DNA of 64,000 bases from Chitinophagaceae bacterium (GCA_023957125.1 JAMLHL010000002.1:248001-312000); one strand, 5' to 3'. Shown: positions 1 to 8,501, counted from the first letter of the stretch. Notes: a model not told the origin generated them from the letters alone. Program-made: numbers and translations.

Positions 1-558
1 GTAGGCAGTATGCACCTCCGTTTCACCACGGGGGTAGCATCGCTTTACTGCATGGATATCCGTCAAAATATCCGTAAGGTGCTGGATGGCGTAACGGTTT
101 CCAATGGGATTGCCTGGACGAAGGACAAAACAACTATGTATTATGTGGACAGTCCGCTGCAAAGGATTGACGCCTTTGATTATGACGATGCGAACGGGTC
201 GGTTACCAACCGAAGAACCGTTGTTACGATTGCTGCCGGGGAAGGCGCTCCCGACGGGATTGCCCTGGATACGGAGGGAAAAATATGGGCGGCACTTTGG
301 GGCGCTAATGCCGTGGGGCGGTTTGATCCGCTGACCGGCCGGCAGTTAACGCGGATTGAGGTGCCTGCGCCGAACGTATCGTCCTGTGCGTTTGGAGGGC
401 CGGAGCTGGACACCCTCTATATTACAACGGCCCGGGGTGAGTTATCTGCAGACCAGTTGGCCGCTTTTCCGCTAAGCGGTGGCGTATTTTCCGTGAAGCC
501 GGGCGTAAAGGGAATTCCTGCCGGTTTTTACAAAGGAATAATTGAGGAGCAGCCATGA
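1..558 (+). CDS. SMP-30/gluconolactonase-like protein (C-terminal part)
   Basis: The reading frame is open from base 1, so the N-terminus lies outside the window; the visible part is about 185 residues. The sequence reads as the last blades of an SMP-30/gluconolactonase/LRE beta-propeller. The conserved Asn in VSNGIAW and the Asp in GAPDGIALD match the divalent-metal ligands of that family, and WAALWGANAVGRFDP is a typical blade. Family members hydrolyse sugar lactones in the cytosol, but the substrate cannot be told from this part. It ends at TGA 556-558, and the next gene (ruvX) converges on it from the minus strand. The first ATG at position 10 is an internal methionine, not a start. Confidence 0.85.
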   Translation, partial: VGSMHLRFTTGVASLYCMDIRQNIRKVLDGVTVSNGIAWTKDKTTMYYVDSPLQRIDAFDYDDANGSVTNRRTVVTIAAGEGAPDGIALDTEGKIWAALWGANAVGRFDPLTGRQLTRIEVPAPNVSSCAFGGPELDTLYITTARGELSADQLAAFPLSGGVFSVKPGVKGIPAGFYKGIIEEQP

Positions 559-581
559 GGCAGTGCTGTCAAAAGTAGCTC

Positions 582-992
582 TCAGTTGTGGTTCAGATAC
601 TCCTGGAGGAGTATGGTGGCGGCTATTTCATCTATTTTGGCTTTGTCGCGACGTTGCTTCTTTTTCATGCCCATATCAATCATGGCCTGTACTGCAAGTT
701 TGGAAGTAAACCGCTCGTCTGCTTTCTCAATGGGAATGTGTGGTAAAGCCTTTCTGATCCGTTCAATTACTTTTTCCACCGGTAACGTAGCATGAGTTGC
801 AGAACCATCCAGGTTTTTGGGCTCCCCTATAATGATTTTCTCCACCGGTTCCTGTTCACAATATTTTTTCAGGAAATCAATCAACTGTGGAGATGCTACC
901 GTGGTTAAACCCGTGGCAATGATCTGCAAAGGATCGGTAACGGCGATGCCTGTCCTTTTTAATCCGTAATCAATAGCAATAATCCGGGGCAT
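582..992 (-). CDS. ruvX: RuvX/YqgF Holliday-junction resolvase-like nuclease
   Basis: 136 residues, the normal size for YqgF/RuvX. The RNase H-like fold signature is visible: Asp in IIAIDYGLKRTGIAV near the N-terminus, Glu in IIIGEPKNLDG, the ADERFTS segment, and Asp in DEIAATILLQEYL at the C-terminus. Members act in pre-16S rRNA processing and possibly Holliday-junction cleavage. I chose the ATG at 992 because it starts directly at MPRIIAIDYG; an upstream in-frame start at 1040 would add 16 residues that read through repeat sequence. A TAnnTTTG box (997-1004, minus strand) ends four bases before this ATG, so the mRNA may be nearly leaderless. Confidence 0.93.
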   Translation of the reverse strand: MPRIIAIDYGLKRTGIAVTDPLQIIATGLTTVASPQLIDFLKKYCEQEPVEKIIIGEPKNLDGSATHATLPVEKVIERIRKALPHIPIEKADERFTSKLAVQAMIDMGMKKKQRRDKAKIDEIAATILLQEYLNHN

Positions 993-996
993 AAAA

Positions 997-1004
997 CAAA
1001 AATA
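997..1004 (-). promoter_or_regulatory. -7 box of ruvX promoter (TATTTTTG)
   Basis: On the minus strand this reads TATTTTTG, an exact match to the Bacteroidota -7 consensus TAnnTTTG. It ends four bases upstream of the ruvX ATG. A TTTTC sequence about 18-20 bases further upstream is an imperfect -33 element. Confidence 0.5.
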
Positions 1005-1047
1005 GGGTAATTTGGGTTGGGGAAAACGCGCGCATCCCATATTTTCA

Positions 1048-1103
1048 CAGGCGGGTGAGACGCCCGCCTGCAGAACTCACTACTGGTCGGTGTCCCACCG
1101 ACC
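1048..1103. repeat. pair of perfect hairpins, intergenic repeat unit
   Basis: Two perfect 8-bp stems lie 14 bases apart: CAGGCGGG/CCCGCCTG (1048-1055 with 1063-1070, 7-base loop) and GGTCGGTG/CACCGACC (1085-1092 with 1096-1103, 3-base loop). Neither is followed by a T-run, so they do not look like simple terminators. They sit in the ruvX-CPBP gap among other dispersed repeats. Confidence 0.7.
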
Positions 1104-1155
1104 GGAATGCCGCAGATGGAGCGAAAATATGCGATACATCCGGGAAAACATGGGA

Positions 1156-1218
1156 ACAAGTTGCAAGTTGCAGGGTGCAAGGAACAGGGATTTTGGGGTG
1201 CAGGTCTCAGGGTGCAGC
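1156..1218. repeat. CAGGTCTCAGG/TTGCAGGGTGCA dispersed repeat
   Basis: Imperfect repeats of the units TTGCAAGTTGCAGGG and CAGGTCTCAGGGTGCAG. The same vocabulary recurs, much longer, between der and era (61550-61840). No coding potential is evident. Confidence 0.6.
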
Positions 1219-1249
1219 GGGGAGTTTTTAGTTAGTCCTATGTCTTGAT

Positions 1250-2431
1250 TTACTTCGCCAATTCCAAGCCAAAGATCAGCGGAGTGGTATTCACCAGGGC
1301 ATGTAGCAGGGCGGCATAAAAAACATTCTTTGTTTTATAATAAACATATCCATAAGCCCAGCCGCCGATAGCAGCCAGACCAACAAAAATAACAGACCCC
1401 GCATGCGCATGCGCCAATCCGAAAACCACGCTGGTAACAGCCAGCGCCGTATAGGTTCCTACCCTTGCACCCGATTTTATTTCCAGACCAAAAGCGGCCG
1501 CAAACAACAACACCGTTACCACTGCAGGAAACCATTTTAAATTGCCATTCATAGTATAACCAACCACCAGTGACATAGCCGTTAATGCCAACAATCCTGT
1601 CAATAACCAGACTTTCCACCCGCCCGACCAGGCAATTCTTTTGGCCAGCATATTTTGCAGCAAACCACGGAACACCAATTCTTCGAACAAAGCCGTATGC
1701 AGAAAAACAGACAAAAACTTCCAGAACACCCCGGCGGAAATTACAAAATGGAAGGTATGATCATCCTTGAGCTTAATAAAATTAACCAGGTAGGCTATAA
1801 CAAACACAAAGACATAAAAAACCAGCCAAACCCAAAGCGTTGTAAAAACAGATTTCCATTTGAAAACGGGATAGAATCCTACTTCCCGTATGTTTCTTAT
1901 GGTTACAAACGAAAAAATGGCAATCAGCATCACCGAAATACGATATACGGAATCAAAACCGCCGCCATTGACCGGAAGATTTCCCGGAGGGCTTGCATCA
2001 ATAACCGTTACCGGCAGGAAAAAGAGCAAAAAGGTAGCAAAATCAAGCCAGTCGGGTTTCTCACCGGTGTATCGCTTTGCGGCGAAAACCAGCACGGGAA
2101 AAAAAAGAAGATAGGGTACTAAAAGCAAGGTATCCTGTAAAGGATTTTGATCATGCATTCCTATGTAACCAAAATAAACGAGCGCCAACAGCAAGGGGCA
2201 AAGGAACAGCACCCGGAGCTCTCCTTTTATTTTATGGCTTAACCAGTCTGAAACCTCCGGCCTGCCCATAGTGAAGAGCAGAAAATAAAGCGATACAAAA
2301 AAAGGTAACGCCATAAAAATATCCGGAGCCGGGTCAACTCCGGAAGTTTTTATCACAAACAGAACAGATAATAAGCCGGTGTAAATTCCTCCTTTTAAAA
2401 GGGATTTTCTGAACGGTGACTGAGCAGCCAT
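1250..2431 (-). CDS. CPBP family intramembrane metalloprotease (CAAX protease-like)
   Basis: 393 residues with about eight hydrophobic membrane segments. The C-terminal third carries the CPBP (Abi/Rce1-type) motifs: EELVFR at residues 250-255, His341/His343 in GLAHAHAG, and His377 in ALLHALVN, which together form the intramembrane glutamate/histidine site. The family includes type II CAAX prenyl proteases and bacteriocin-immunity proteins; the substrate here is unknown. It starts 9 bases after the stop of the SpoU methyltransferase gene on the same strand, so the two are probably co-transcribed. An N-terminal extension of about 150 residues with extra membrane segments precedes the usual core. 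Confidence 0.9.
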   Translation of the reverse strand: MAAQSPFRKSLLKGGIYTGLLSVLFVIKTSGVDPAPDIFMALPFFVSLYFLLFTMGRPEVSDWLSHKIKGELRVLFLCPLLLALVYFGYIGMHDQNPLQDTLLLVPYLLFFPVLVFAAKRYTGEKPDWLDFATFLLFFLPVTVIDASPPGNLPVNGGGFDSVYRISVMLIAIFSFVTIRNIREVGFYPVFKWKSVFTTLWVWLVFYVFVFVIAYLVNFIKLKDDHTFHFVISAGVFWKFLSVFLHTALFEELVFRGLLQNMLAKRIAWSGGWKVWLLTGLLALTAMSLVVGYTMNGNLKWFPAVVTVLLFAAAFGLEIKSGARVGTYTALAVTSVVFGLAHAHAGSVIFVGLAAIGGWAYGYVYYKTKNVFYAALLHALVNTTPLIFGLELAK

Positions 2432-2440
2432 ACAAAGGGT

Positions 2441-3001
2441 TTATAAATCGGGATTATTATTAACAAGCTTTATCAGTTCCCACAACACGATGCCGGCGGC
2501 AACAGATACATTAAGGGAGTGTTTCATTCCGGATTGGGGAATTTCAATACAACCATCACACAACCCCAGCACCTCCTCCCCTACTCCGCTTACCTCATTC
2601 CCGAACACCACAGCCATCCTCCTGAAATCACCTGATTCGGAAAAAAATTTCCCGTCCAGCTTGCTCAGGGATACGCTGCCTTCGGCCTGCTCCACGGCCC
2701 AAATCAAATAACCGGCTTCTTTCAAACTGCTCGCCGCCTCCATTGCAGTTGAATAATACGTCCAGCTTACCGTTTCCGTTGCACCCAGGGCCGTTTTATG
2801 AATATCCCGGTGAGGGGGCCGCGGCGTATAGCCGCAAAGACAAACCGACTCTACGAGGAAGGCGTCTGCCGTGCGAAAAATGCTGCCTACATTATGCATA
2901 CTCCGTATATTGTCCAGTACCACCGTAAGCGGATTTTTTACCGATTGCCTGAACTCTTCAACCGTCTTGCGGTTCAATTCTTCCATGCTCCATTTTCGCA
3001 T
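2441..3001 (-). CDS. SpoU/TrmH family RNA 2'-O-methyltransferase
   Basis: About 186 residues containing the three SPOUT-knot motifs: NIRSMHNVGSIFRTADAF (motif 1), VFGNEVSGV (motif 2) and LNVSVAAGIVLWEL (motif 3). The enzyme transfers a methyl group from S-adenosylmethionine to a ribose 2'-OH in tRNA or rRNA; the target nucleotide cannot be read from sequence. It lacks the N-terminal substrate-binding domain of RlmB, of which a separate copy lies at 11941-12693. I chose the ATG at 3001 (MRKWSMEELNRK); the longer frame to 3061 only translates the ATTTGAAATTTG repeat. A perfect TATCTTTG -7 box (3006-3013, minus strand) ends four bases before this start. Confidence 0.9.
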   Translation of the reverse strand: MRKWSMEELNRKTVEEFRQSVKNPLTVVLDNIRSMHNVGSIFRTADAFLVESVCLCGYTPRPPHRDIHKTALGATETVSWTYYSTAMEAASSLKEAGYLIWAVEQAEGSVSLSKLDGKFFSESGDFRRMAVVFGNEVSGVGEEVLGLCDGCIEIPQSGMKHSLNVSVAAGIVLWELIKLVNNNPDL

Positions 3002-3005
3002 GCGG

Positions 3006-3013
3006 CAAAGATA
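3006..3013 (-). promoter_or_regulatory. -7 box of SpoU methyltransferase promoter (TATCTTTG)
   Basis: The minus strand reads TATCTTTG, matching TAnnTTTG exactly. It lies four bases upstream of the chosen ATG, and this supports the start at 3001 over the longer frame. No clear -33 TTTG is visible at 20 bases. Confidence 0.55.
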
Positions 3014-3016
3014 GGA

Positions 3017-3057
3017 GGATTTGAAATTTGAAATTTCTGATTTGAGATTTGAGATTA
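3017..3057. repeat. ATTTGAAATTTG dispersed repeat
   Basis: Tandem units of ATTTGAAATTTG and ATTTGAGATTTG. The same family occurs near 21388, 21459, 23260, 52305 and 53895, always between genes or at a gene's 3' end. Bases 3058-3334 hold no gene or clear signal. Confidence 0.75.
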
Positions 3058-3334
3058 ACATCCGTTAATCGAAATTCCCTTTCTTGTTTCTATATGTTGA
3101 CCTATGGTATAAAAGCGCATTGTACATACTATTGGGGGCTGTAAAACTATGTCGTCTCAAAATTATTTTACTTCTTTGCAGTAGTTCTGTTGCCAACAGC
3201 ATCTCCGCTGAAAAACCGTTATGAGGTTTTTAAGACTTCCCTGATCCCCATATCATTTTGAATAACCAGGCGATTTTAATCGGGTTCCAGCTTGTGTAAA
3301 ACCGTGTAATGTTAACTTGATTAAATCAAACAAA

Positions 3335-3826
3335 ATGACAACCCTTTTGCGTACCCGGATTTTTAGCATTTTATTCATGATGACGGTAATCGTTGCTTCC
3401 ACCCATGCAAATGAAGACGCCGCAAGACCGAAACAGTTTAATCTCAATCTTTTCGTTAAGACAGCCTTCAACATTCATAATAACAATTCGCAGACAGTGG
3501 CACATCTCCTGAAAAATTATATCAGCAGAAGTTCTCGCAGTGTTTGCGTTTGTGAAATCATGGAGCTGGGCAACAATAATGACCGGCTTGAAAACGTGGC
3601 GATATTCGCGGAAAAAACCGCCAATGGAAACCTCGGTCAGGAATATAAAGCCGCTGAGCGCGCACTTTTGAGAGAAAGGAAACAATTAAGAGCCTTGTTC
3701 TTCGATAAAGTAAAAACCAATACAAAAATGGCGGTGACCAACAACTGCCTGGGTTTGTACCTGGAATTAAAAAGCAAATCTCCCAATTTGAAATTATACG
3801 ACGTTTTAAATGCAGATGTCAAATAG
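3335..3826 (+). CDS. hypothetical exported protein
   Basis: 163 residues that I do not recognise. The N-terminus MTTLLRTRIFSILFMMTVIVASTHA is a good Sec signal peptide with a cleavage site after STHA, so the mature protein of about 138 residues is probably periplasmic. The rest is polar and lysine/asparagine-rich, with VCVCEIMELGNNN and a charged helical stretch near EYKAAERALLRERKQ. I chose the ATG at 3335 over a TTG at 3317 because it begins exactly at the signal peptide. It stands alone, with about 330 non-coding bases upstream and a convergent panB downstream. No function is proposed. Confidence 0.7.
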   Translation: MTTLLRTRIFSILFMMTVIVASTHANEDAARPKQFNLNLFVKTAFNIHNNNSQTVAHLLKNYISRSSRSVCVCEIMELGNNNDRLENVAIFAEKTANGNLGQEYKAAERALLRERKQLRALFFDKVKTNTKMAVTNNCLGLYLELKSKSPNLKLYDVLNADVK

Positions 3827-3919
3827 GAAATTATAGCTACACCATCAGCCACACACAATTGGGCAGTCAATGTTTTGCGAAATGGTATGTTTTATATACC
3901 ATCCGCCTGAAAATGTTCC

Positions 3920-4735
3920 TTAATATTGTTCATCTTCATTTGGAAAATCCCCGTCTTTTACATCGTTTATGTATTGCTGAACGGCACCCGTAATCGTGTC
4001 GTTGAGATTGAGATACTGGCGCAAAAACCGGGGTTTAAATTCGGTGGTAATACCCAACATATCATGCATCACCAGTACCTGTCCATCACAATACCGGCCG
4101 GCTCCAATACCAATCGTTGGTATTTGGAGGCTCTGGGACACCTGCTTTGCCAGCAAGGCGGGGATTTTTTCCAGTACAATGGAAAAGCACCCGGTTTCTT
4201 CCAGCAGCCGGGCGTCCCGCTGCAGTTTTTCCGCCTCCGCTTCTTCCCTGGCTCTTACAATATAGGTACCGAATTTATAAATGGATTGCGGGGTTAATCC
4301 CAAATGACCCATAACAGGAACCCCGGCGGAAATGATCCTTTTAACGGATTCAATCACTTCTTCTCCGCCTTCTAATTTCACCGCATGCGCCCCGGTTTCC
4401 TTCATGATGCGGATAGTGGAGTTCAACGCTTCTTTGGAGTTTCCCTGGTAGGCGCCAAACGGAAGATCCACCACCACCAATCCGCGGCTCACTCCTCTCA
4501 CCACCGAAGCAGCGTGATAGATCATCTGATCCAGGGTTATGGGAAGGGTGGTTTCATGACCGGCCATAACGTTACTGGCAGAATCTCCTACCAGGATAAT
4601 CTCTATCCCCGCCGCGTCAAATGTTTTTGCAAATGAATAATCGTATGCGGTCAGCATGGCTATCTTTTCACCCTTGCTTTTCATCTTCTGCAGGGTGTTG
4701 GTGGTAATTCTTCTGATCTCTTTGTTGACGCTCAT
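3920..4735 (-). CDS. panB: 3-methyl-2-oxobutanoate hydroxymethyltransferase
   Basis: 271 residues, normal for PanB. It uses 5,10-methylenetetrahydrofolate to hydroxymethylate 2-oxoisovalerate to ketopantoate, the first committed step of pantothenate (CoA) synthesis in the cytosol. Family motifs are clear: [19 protein letters not shown], the metal-binding [33 protein letters not shown] and TIGIGAG. It is the last gene of the operon panC-panD-flippase-rfaE2-panB, with a 14-base gap from rfaE2. panB and panC are thus separated by panD and two unrelated genes. Confidence 0.97.
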   Translation of the reverse strand: MSVNKEIRRITTNTLQKMKSKGEKIAMLTAYDYSFAKTFDAAGIEIILVGDSASNVMAGHETTLPITLDQMIYHAASVVRGVSRGLVVVDLPFGAYQGNSKEALNSTIRIMKETGAHAVKLEGGEEVIESVKRIISAGVPVMGHLGLTPQSIYKFGTYIVRAREEAEAEKLQRDARLLEETGCFSIVLEKIPALLAKQVSQSLQIPTIGIGAGRYCDGQVLVMHDMLGITTEFKPRFLRQYLNLNDTITGAVQQYINDVKDGDFPNEDEQY

Positions 4736-4749
4736 AAATTAAAATTGAA

Positions 4750-5241
4750 TTACAATTCCTGTATCTTTTTTATCAGGGAGGTAGTGGAATACCCGTTCAG
4801 AAAAGGAATGATTTTTACATCTCCCCCATTTTTCATTACCTCCCCGGCCCCGACTATCCGCTCTATGGTATAATCGCCCCCTTTAACAAGCACATCAGGA
4901 AGGATCATCTTTATCAGTTCTAATGGCGTTGGTTCATCAAACAATACCACGGCATCCACCATCGTCAGCTCTGCAAGCATCCTGGTCCTGAACCATTCAT
5001 TATTAACAGGTCTGTTTTCTCCTTTCAACCTCTTTACCGATGCATCTGTATTTACGCCTACCACCAACACGTCCGCTAAAACAGCCGCCTGCGATAAGAT
5101 TTCCAAGTGACCTTCATGGAGGATGTCAAAACAACCATTGGTAAAAGCAATGCCCTTCCCCAACAGCCGCCAGCGTTCCACCTGGCGTTGCATCTCCTCT
5201 GCATTGAGAATTTTATTTTTCGTTGCTTCCGGATATTTCAT
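4750..5241 (-). CDS. rfaE2: D-glycero-beta-D-manno-heptose 1-phosphate adenylyltransferase
   Basis: 163 residues, matching the stand-alone C-terminal (RfaE2) half of HldE. It is a nucleotidyltransferase of the cytidylyltransferase fold: FTNGCFDILHEGHLEIL contains the HxGH ATP-binding motif, and VKGGDYTIE and YSTTSLIKKI are typical downstream segments. It makes ADP-heptose for the LPS inner core. Its start overlaps the 3' end of the flippase-like gene by 29 bases, suggesting translational coupling, and panB follows 14 bases later. The heptose kinase partner (RfaE1) is not in the window. Confidence 0.93.
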   Translation of the reverse strand: MKYPEATKNKILNAEEMQRQVERWRLLGKGIAFTNGCFDILHEGHLEILSQAAVLADVLVVGVNTDASVKRLKGENRPVNNEWFRTRMLAELTMVDAVVLFDEPTPLELIKMILPDVLVKGGDYTIERIVGAGEVMKNGGDVKIIPFLNGYSTTSLIKKIQEL

Positions 5242-6238
5242 TTTTCCGCCGGTTTATGATGGGTAATAATAATAAGCTTGTTATTCCCGCAAAAATAACG
5301 ATTCCTGTTTGGGCAAGCCACAAAACCCATCCGAATCCCAAAGCAGGCCCCTCATTTATTCCATATAAGGGAAGTAGTTTCTGGATGGTGTATTGATAGG
5401 CTCCTATACCTCCCTGTGTGGCCAGCATGGCTATGCTTCCAAAACTCAAAATGGAAAATCCCGCTTTCAACCCCAGGTGACTCACCTCGTGCATAGCATA
5501 AAATCCTATTCTTATGCTCAGTAAATACAAGGTCCAGATAAAAACTGTATGAAATAAAAAAGCACCCTTATTTTCCATGTGTTTAAAACTGATAATACCC
5601 AGCCATACTCCTTTAAGCAACCGCTGGACGGTTTGCATAAATTTTGAAGTGGCAAAAATCTTCGCCAGCCAAATCAATGCGACAACAACGGCTGCTAAAA
5701 TACCTGCGCTTATGCCTAATTTATACAATTTAAACTGCCCTGCCTCATCGTATAAAACATGCTGGAATTGTGCGGAGGCATATTGATGGATCATATCGAA
5801 CTGGATGACCAGAGTAAGCGCGATGATCGCCAACAGGCAAAGAAAATCAAATACCCGCTCCGTTACCATGGTGCCGATCAGCTTATCTGCCGGGATCTTT
5901 TCGTGTTTAGCTAAAATGGTGCATTTCATCACTTCCCCCAAACGGGGAACAAACAGGTTAAAAAAATATCCCAGGATCGTTGCAAAAAAAGTATTGGTAA
6001 CGGAAGGACGGTAACCGAGGGGACGGATCAGTATCCTCCATCGTAAAGCCCGGCTGTAATGACTGATTATCAACAGAACCATGGCCGGTAATACCAGCAG
6101 GTAGTTGGCATCGGTCAGCGCCTCTTTTAAATGCTGCGCGTTCTCCTCCGATAAATGGTGAGCGCTCAGCCACAACAGGAAAAGACCTAAACCCAGAAAA
6201 AAAACGTATTGCAGAATATTAACCGTGTTTTTTTTCAT
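5213..6238 (-). CDS. flippase-like membrane protein (LPG synthase TM / YbhN family)
   Basis: 341 residues with seven to eight membrane segments. The pattern matches the lysylphosphatidylglycerol synthase TM region / YbhN (UPF0104) family: SHYSRALRWRILIRPLG, VPRLGEVMKCTILAKHEKIPADKLIGTMVTERVFDF and the C-terminal ATQGGIGAYQYTIQ segment. These are conserved features of proteins thought to move or modify lipids. There is no MprF catalytic domain. It lies between panD (39-base gap) and rfaE2 (29-base overlap). The heptose gene next to it hints at an envelope-lipid role, but that is inference only. Confidence 0.85.
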   Translation of the reverse strand: MKKNTVNILQYVFFLGLGLFLLWLSAHHLSEENAQHLKEALTDANYLLVLPAMVLLIISHYSRALRWRILIRPLGYRPSVTNTFFATILGYFFNLFVPRLGEVMKCTILAKHEKIPADKLIGTMVTERVFDFLCLLAIIALTLVIQFDMIHQYASAQFQHVLYDEAGQFKLYKLGISAGILAAVVVALIWLAKIFATSKFMQTVQRLLKGVWLGIISFKHMENKGAFLFHTVFIWTLYLLSIRIGFYAMHEVSHLGLKAGFSILSFGSIAMLATQGGIGAYQYTIQKLLPLYGINEGPALGFGWVLWLAQTGIVIFAGITSLLLLPIINRRKNEISGSNEK

Positions 6239-6277
6239 TCGTATGCCTTTTTAATAGTAAAACGCCCCGGATTTTGA

Positions 6278-6625
6278 TCAGGACAGGTGATTTCCTACTT
6301 TGGGAAAAACAACAACCGGCTTGAATTTTTTCGCTTCTTCAAAATCCATGGCAGCGTACGACATGATAATAATGGTATCCCCTACGGCCCCATGCCTGGC
6401 GGCAGGTCCGTTGAGGCAGCAAACGCCGGAGCCTCTTTTTCCCCTGATCAGATAGGTTTCGATACGTGCGCCGTTGTTCACGTTCACGATCTGGATTTTT
6501 TCGTTTTCAATCATATTAGCGGCCTCCATCAGGTCTTCATCCAGCGTCAAACTTCCTATATAGTTTAAGTTGGCCTCCGTTATAGTAGCCCGGTGTATTT
6601 TTGACTTCAGTATTTCAATCTGCAT
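6278..6625 (-). CDS. panD: aspartate 1-decarboxylase precursor
   Basis: 115 residues counted from the ATG at 6625. PanD makes beta-alanine from aspartate and is a pyruvoyl enzyme formed by self-cleavage. The cleavage pair Gly24-Ser25 (NYIGSLTLD) falls exactly where expected with this start, which decided it. Other family residues are present: Lys9 and Tyr22, [22 protein letters not shown], and [11 protein letters not shown]. It follows panC by 11 bases in the same operon, so beta-alanine and pantoate ligation are co-expressed. Confidence 0.97.
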   Translation of the reverse strand: MQIEILKSKIHRATITEANLNYIGSLTLDEDLMEAANMIENEKIQIVNVNNGARIETYLIRGKRGSGVCCLNGPAARHGAVGDTIIIMSYAAMDFEEAKKFKPVVVFPKVGNHLS

Positions 6626-6636
6626 AGCCTGCAAAA

Positions 6637-7488
6637 TTAAGACCTAATGATCATATTATCAATCAGTCTCACTTTTCCCATAAAAGCAGCGATCAGCGCT
6701 ATGGCAGGCGTCTGCCCGTCCCATACCTCCAGGGTATTCAGATTTTCCATGTCCGCAATTTCCACGTAATCGGCCAGCACCCCATTCCGTTTGAGAATAT
6801 CCCCGGCTTGGGATACTACATTTTCTTTGGCCCCCGGCTCCAGGTGTTCTTTAATAAAGGTCAGCGCTTCAAAAATGCCACGTGCTTTAATTTTTTCCTG
6901 TTCGGATAGCCGCCGGTTCCGGCTACTCATCGCCAGCCCGCCTGCTTCCCGGAGCGTAGGACAAATCACCGCTTCCGTTTTGAAATGCATCAGGGACAAG
7001 AGCCGCTTTATTACCAGGCATTGCTGATAGTCTTTTTGCCCAAGATACAAGCGGTTAGGCGCCACCGTCTGCAGCAACCGCCTCATCACCCTGCAAACCC
7101 CCTGAAAATGACCGGGACGATATTTCCCTTCCAATACCGTTTCAAGGTATCCCAGGTCGTAATGTTCAGTCATTTCTTCTCCCGGAGGATATATCTCTTC
7201 CACCTCCGGCATAAAAAGCACATCGCAGCCGGCATGCTCCAGCAACAGGATATCCTTCTCCGGGGTTTTGGGGTACAGCTTAAAATCGTTTGCATCATTG
7301 AACTGCACGGGGTTAACAAAGATACTGCATACCACCAGGCGGTTCTCTTCTTTCGCTTTGCCGATCAGCGAGAGATGCCCTTCATGGAGCGCTCCCATAG
7401 TCGGTACAAACCCTGTTCCCTGATCCGCCGGACGTTCTTTCTCTATGTATTTTACGAGGTCTTTTGTGTGCTTAAAAATGAACATCAT
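6637..7488 (-). CDS. panC: pantothenate synthetase
   Basis: About 283 residues. PanC condenses pantoate and beta-alanine with ATP. Motifs: [16 protein letters not shown] with the HxGH ATP site, [18 protein letters not shown] (KDxQQ) and the KMSKS-like [12 protein letters not shown]. Two adjacent ATG codons (7488 and 7485) start [11 protein letters not shown]; the longer GTG frame to 7563 would run over the promoter region of the divergent gene, so I rejected it. A TACTTTTA sequence (7494-7501 in reverse) lies five bases upstream. This is the first gene of the five-gene pan/LPS operon. Confidence 0.96.
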   Translation of the reverse strand: MMFIFKHTKDLVKYIEKERPADQGTGFVPTMGALHEGHLSLIGKAKEENRLVVCSIFVNPVQFNDANDFKLYPKTPEKDILLLEHAGCDVLFMPEVEEIYPPGEEMTEHYDLGYLETVLEGKYRPGHFQGVCRVMRRLLQTVAPNRLYLGQKDYQQCLVIKRLLSLMHFKTEAVICPTLREAGGLAMSSRNRRLSEQEKIKARGIFEALTFIKEHLEPGAKENVVSQAGDILKRNGVLADYVEIADMENLNTLEVWDGQTPAIALIAAFMGKVRLIDNMIIRS

Positions 7489-7542
7489 GGCACTAAAAGT
7501 AGTAATTACAGGCATTTCCACCTCAATTTCATCAAAAAAAAC

Positions 7543-7550
7543 TACCTTTG
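7543..7550 (+). promoter_or_regulatory. -7 box upstream of GT5-like gene (TACCTTTG)
   Basis: TACCTTTG matches TAnnTTTG exactly and is 49 bases upstream of the ATG at 7600. No good -33 TTTG is visible at about 20 bases, so it is only a candidate. Confidence 0.4.
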
Positions 7551-7599
7551 CGGACTCTTGCACATTTATCCTTAATTCTAACTTAACATTATACGGAAG

Positions 7600-8409
7600 A
7601 TGTCTATAAAGAAACGAATTCTATTTATTGCCAATGAAATGTCTCCCTACCTTGAACTTACCGAATTTTCAGAAATCGTGAATCACCTGGCAATCAAATC
7701 GAATGATAACGGATTTGAAGTTCGTTGTATCATGCCCCGTTTCGGAACGATCAATGAGCGGCGACACCGGTTGCATGAAGTGGTACGGCTGTCCGGAATA
7801 AATGTATCGGTGGATAATGAGGATTTTCCGCTGCAGATAAAAGTTGCTTCTTTACCCAATGCCCGTTTGCAGATCTATTTTCTTGAAAACGAAGATCTGT
7901 TTAAACGAAAATTTGTATTCACCGATGAAAATGACGAATGGTTTGATGATAACTGGCTACGCACTATTTTTTACTGCAAAGGGGCGCTGGAAACGGTGAA
8001 AAAATTTGGCTGGCCGCCGGATATCATTCACTGCAGCGGCTGGATGACGGGGCTGATCCCGCTTTATCTCAGAACAGCCTACAAAAAAGAACCGGTATTC
8101 AGCAACAGCAAAGTGGTGTTTACCATCGGGCAAAATACTTTCAAGGAAAAAATCGGCGCAGATTTCCTGAAGAAAATACCCATTCATGCCTCTGTCAAAG
8201 ACAAGGATCTTGAGCCCTTCAGGGAAAACAATAACACGGCAATGTTCAGAGGCGGCGCCACTTATGCTGACGCCATCACTTTCGGGGCGGCCAAGGTTGA
8301 GAAAAAATTAGCAGACGAATTTTCAAAAGTAAAAGGCAAGAAAATACTGCCCTTCAAAGCGGATTCAGATTTAACAGACTATTTACAATTGTATAACGAC
8401 CTTGCGTAG
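7600..8409 (+). CDS. glycogen/starch synthase-like GT5 domain protein (short)
   Basis: 269 residues that align with the N-terminal starch-synthase catalytic (GT5) domain only: ILFIANEMSPYLE at the start, GFEVRCIMPRFG, DIIHCSGWMTGLIPLYL and VVFTIGQNTFK. A full GlgA has about 480 residues with a second Rossmann domain, and that is missing. The ADP-glucose-binding Lys-Thr-Gly-Gly of GlgA, expected right after EMSPYL, is replaced by ELTEFSEIV. So I doubt it is a normal glycogen synthase; it may be a regulatory or repurposed protein. Its position between panC (divergent) and a DUF4270 lipoprotein is, from memory, a recurrent arrangement in Bacteroidota. Confidence 0.8.
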   Translation: MSIKKRILFIANEMSPYLELTEFSEIVNHLAIKSNDNGFEVRCIMPRFGTINERRHRLHEVVRLSGINVSVDNEDFPLQIKVASLPNARLQIYFLENEDLFKRKFVFTDENDEWFDDNWLRTIFYCKGALETVKKFGWPPDIIHCSGWMTGLIPLYLRTAYKKEPVFSNSKVVFTIGQNTFKEKIGADFLKKIPIHASVKDKDLEPFRENNNTAMFRGGATYADAITFGAAKVEKKLADEFSKVKGKKILPFKADSDLTDYLQLYNDLA

Positions 8410-8501
8410 CAGATAAAAATTGAAAACAGCGGGAGACCTCGCATCTTTGTTTTGAAAGCTAAGTACCTTAAATAAAAACTCCTCTACAAAAACTACATCA
8501 G

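Noticed and set aside
1655-2122. 155-residue plus-strand frame inside the CPBP protease gene
   Set aside because: It is the antisense shadow of a gene with clear motifs on the other strand.
3317-3334. Earlier TTG start for the exported protein
   Set aside because: It would add six residues before the signal peptide; the ATG at 3335 begins the signal peptide properly.
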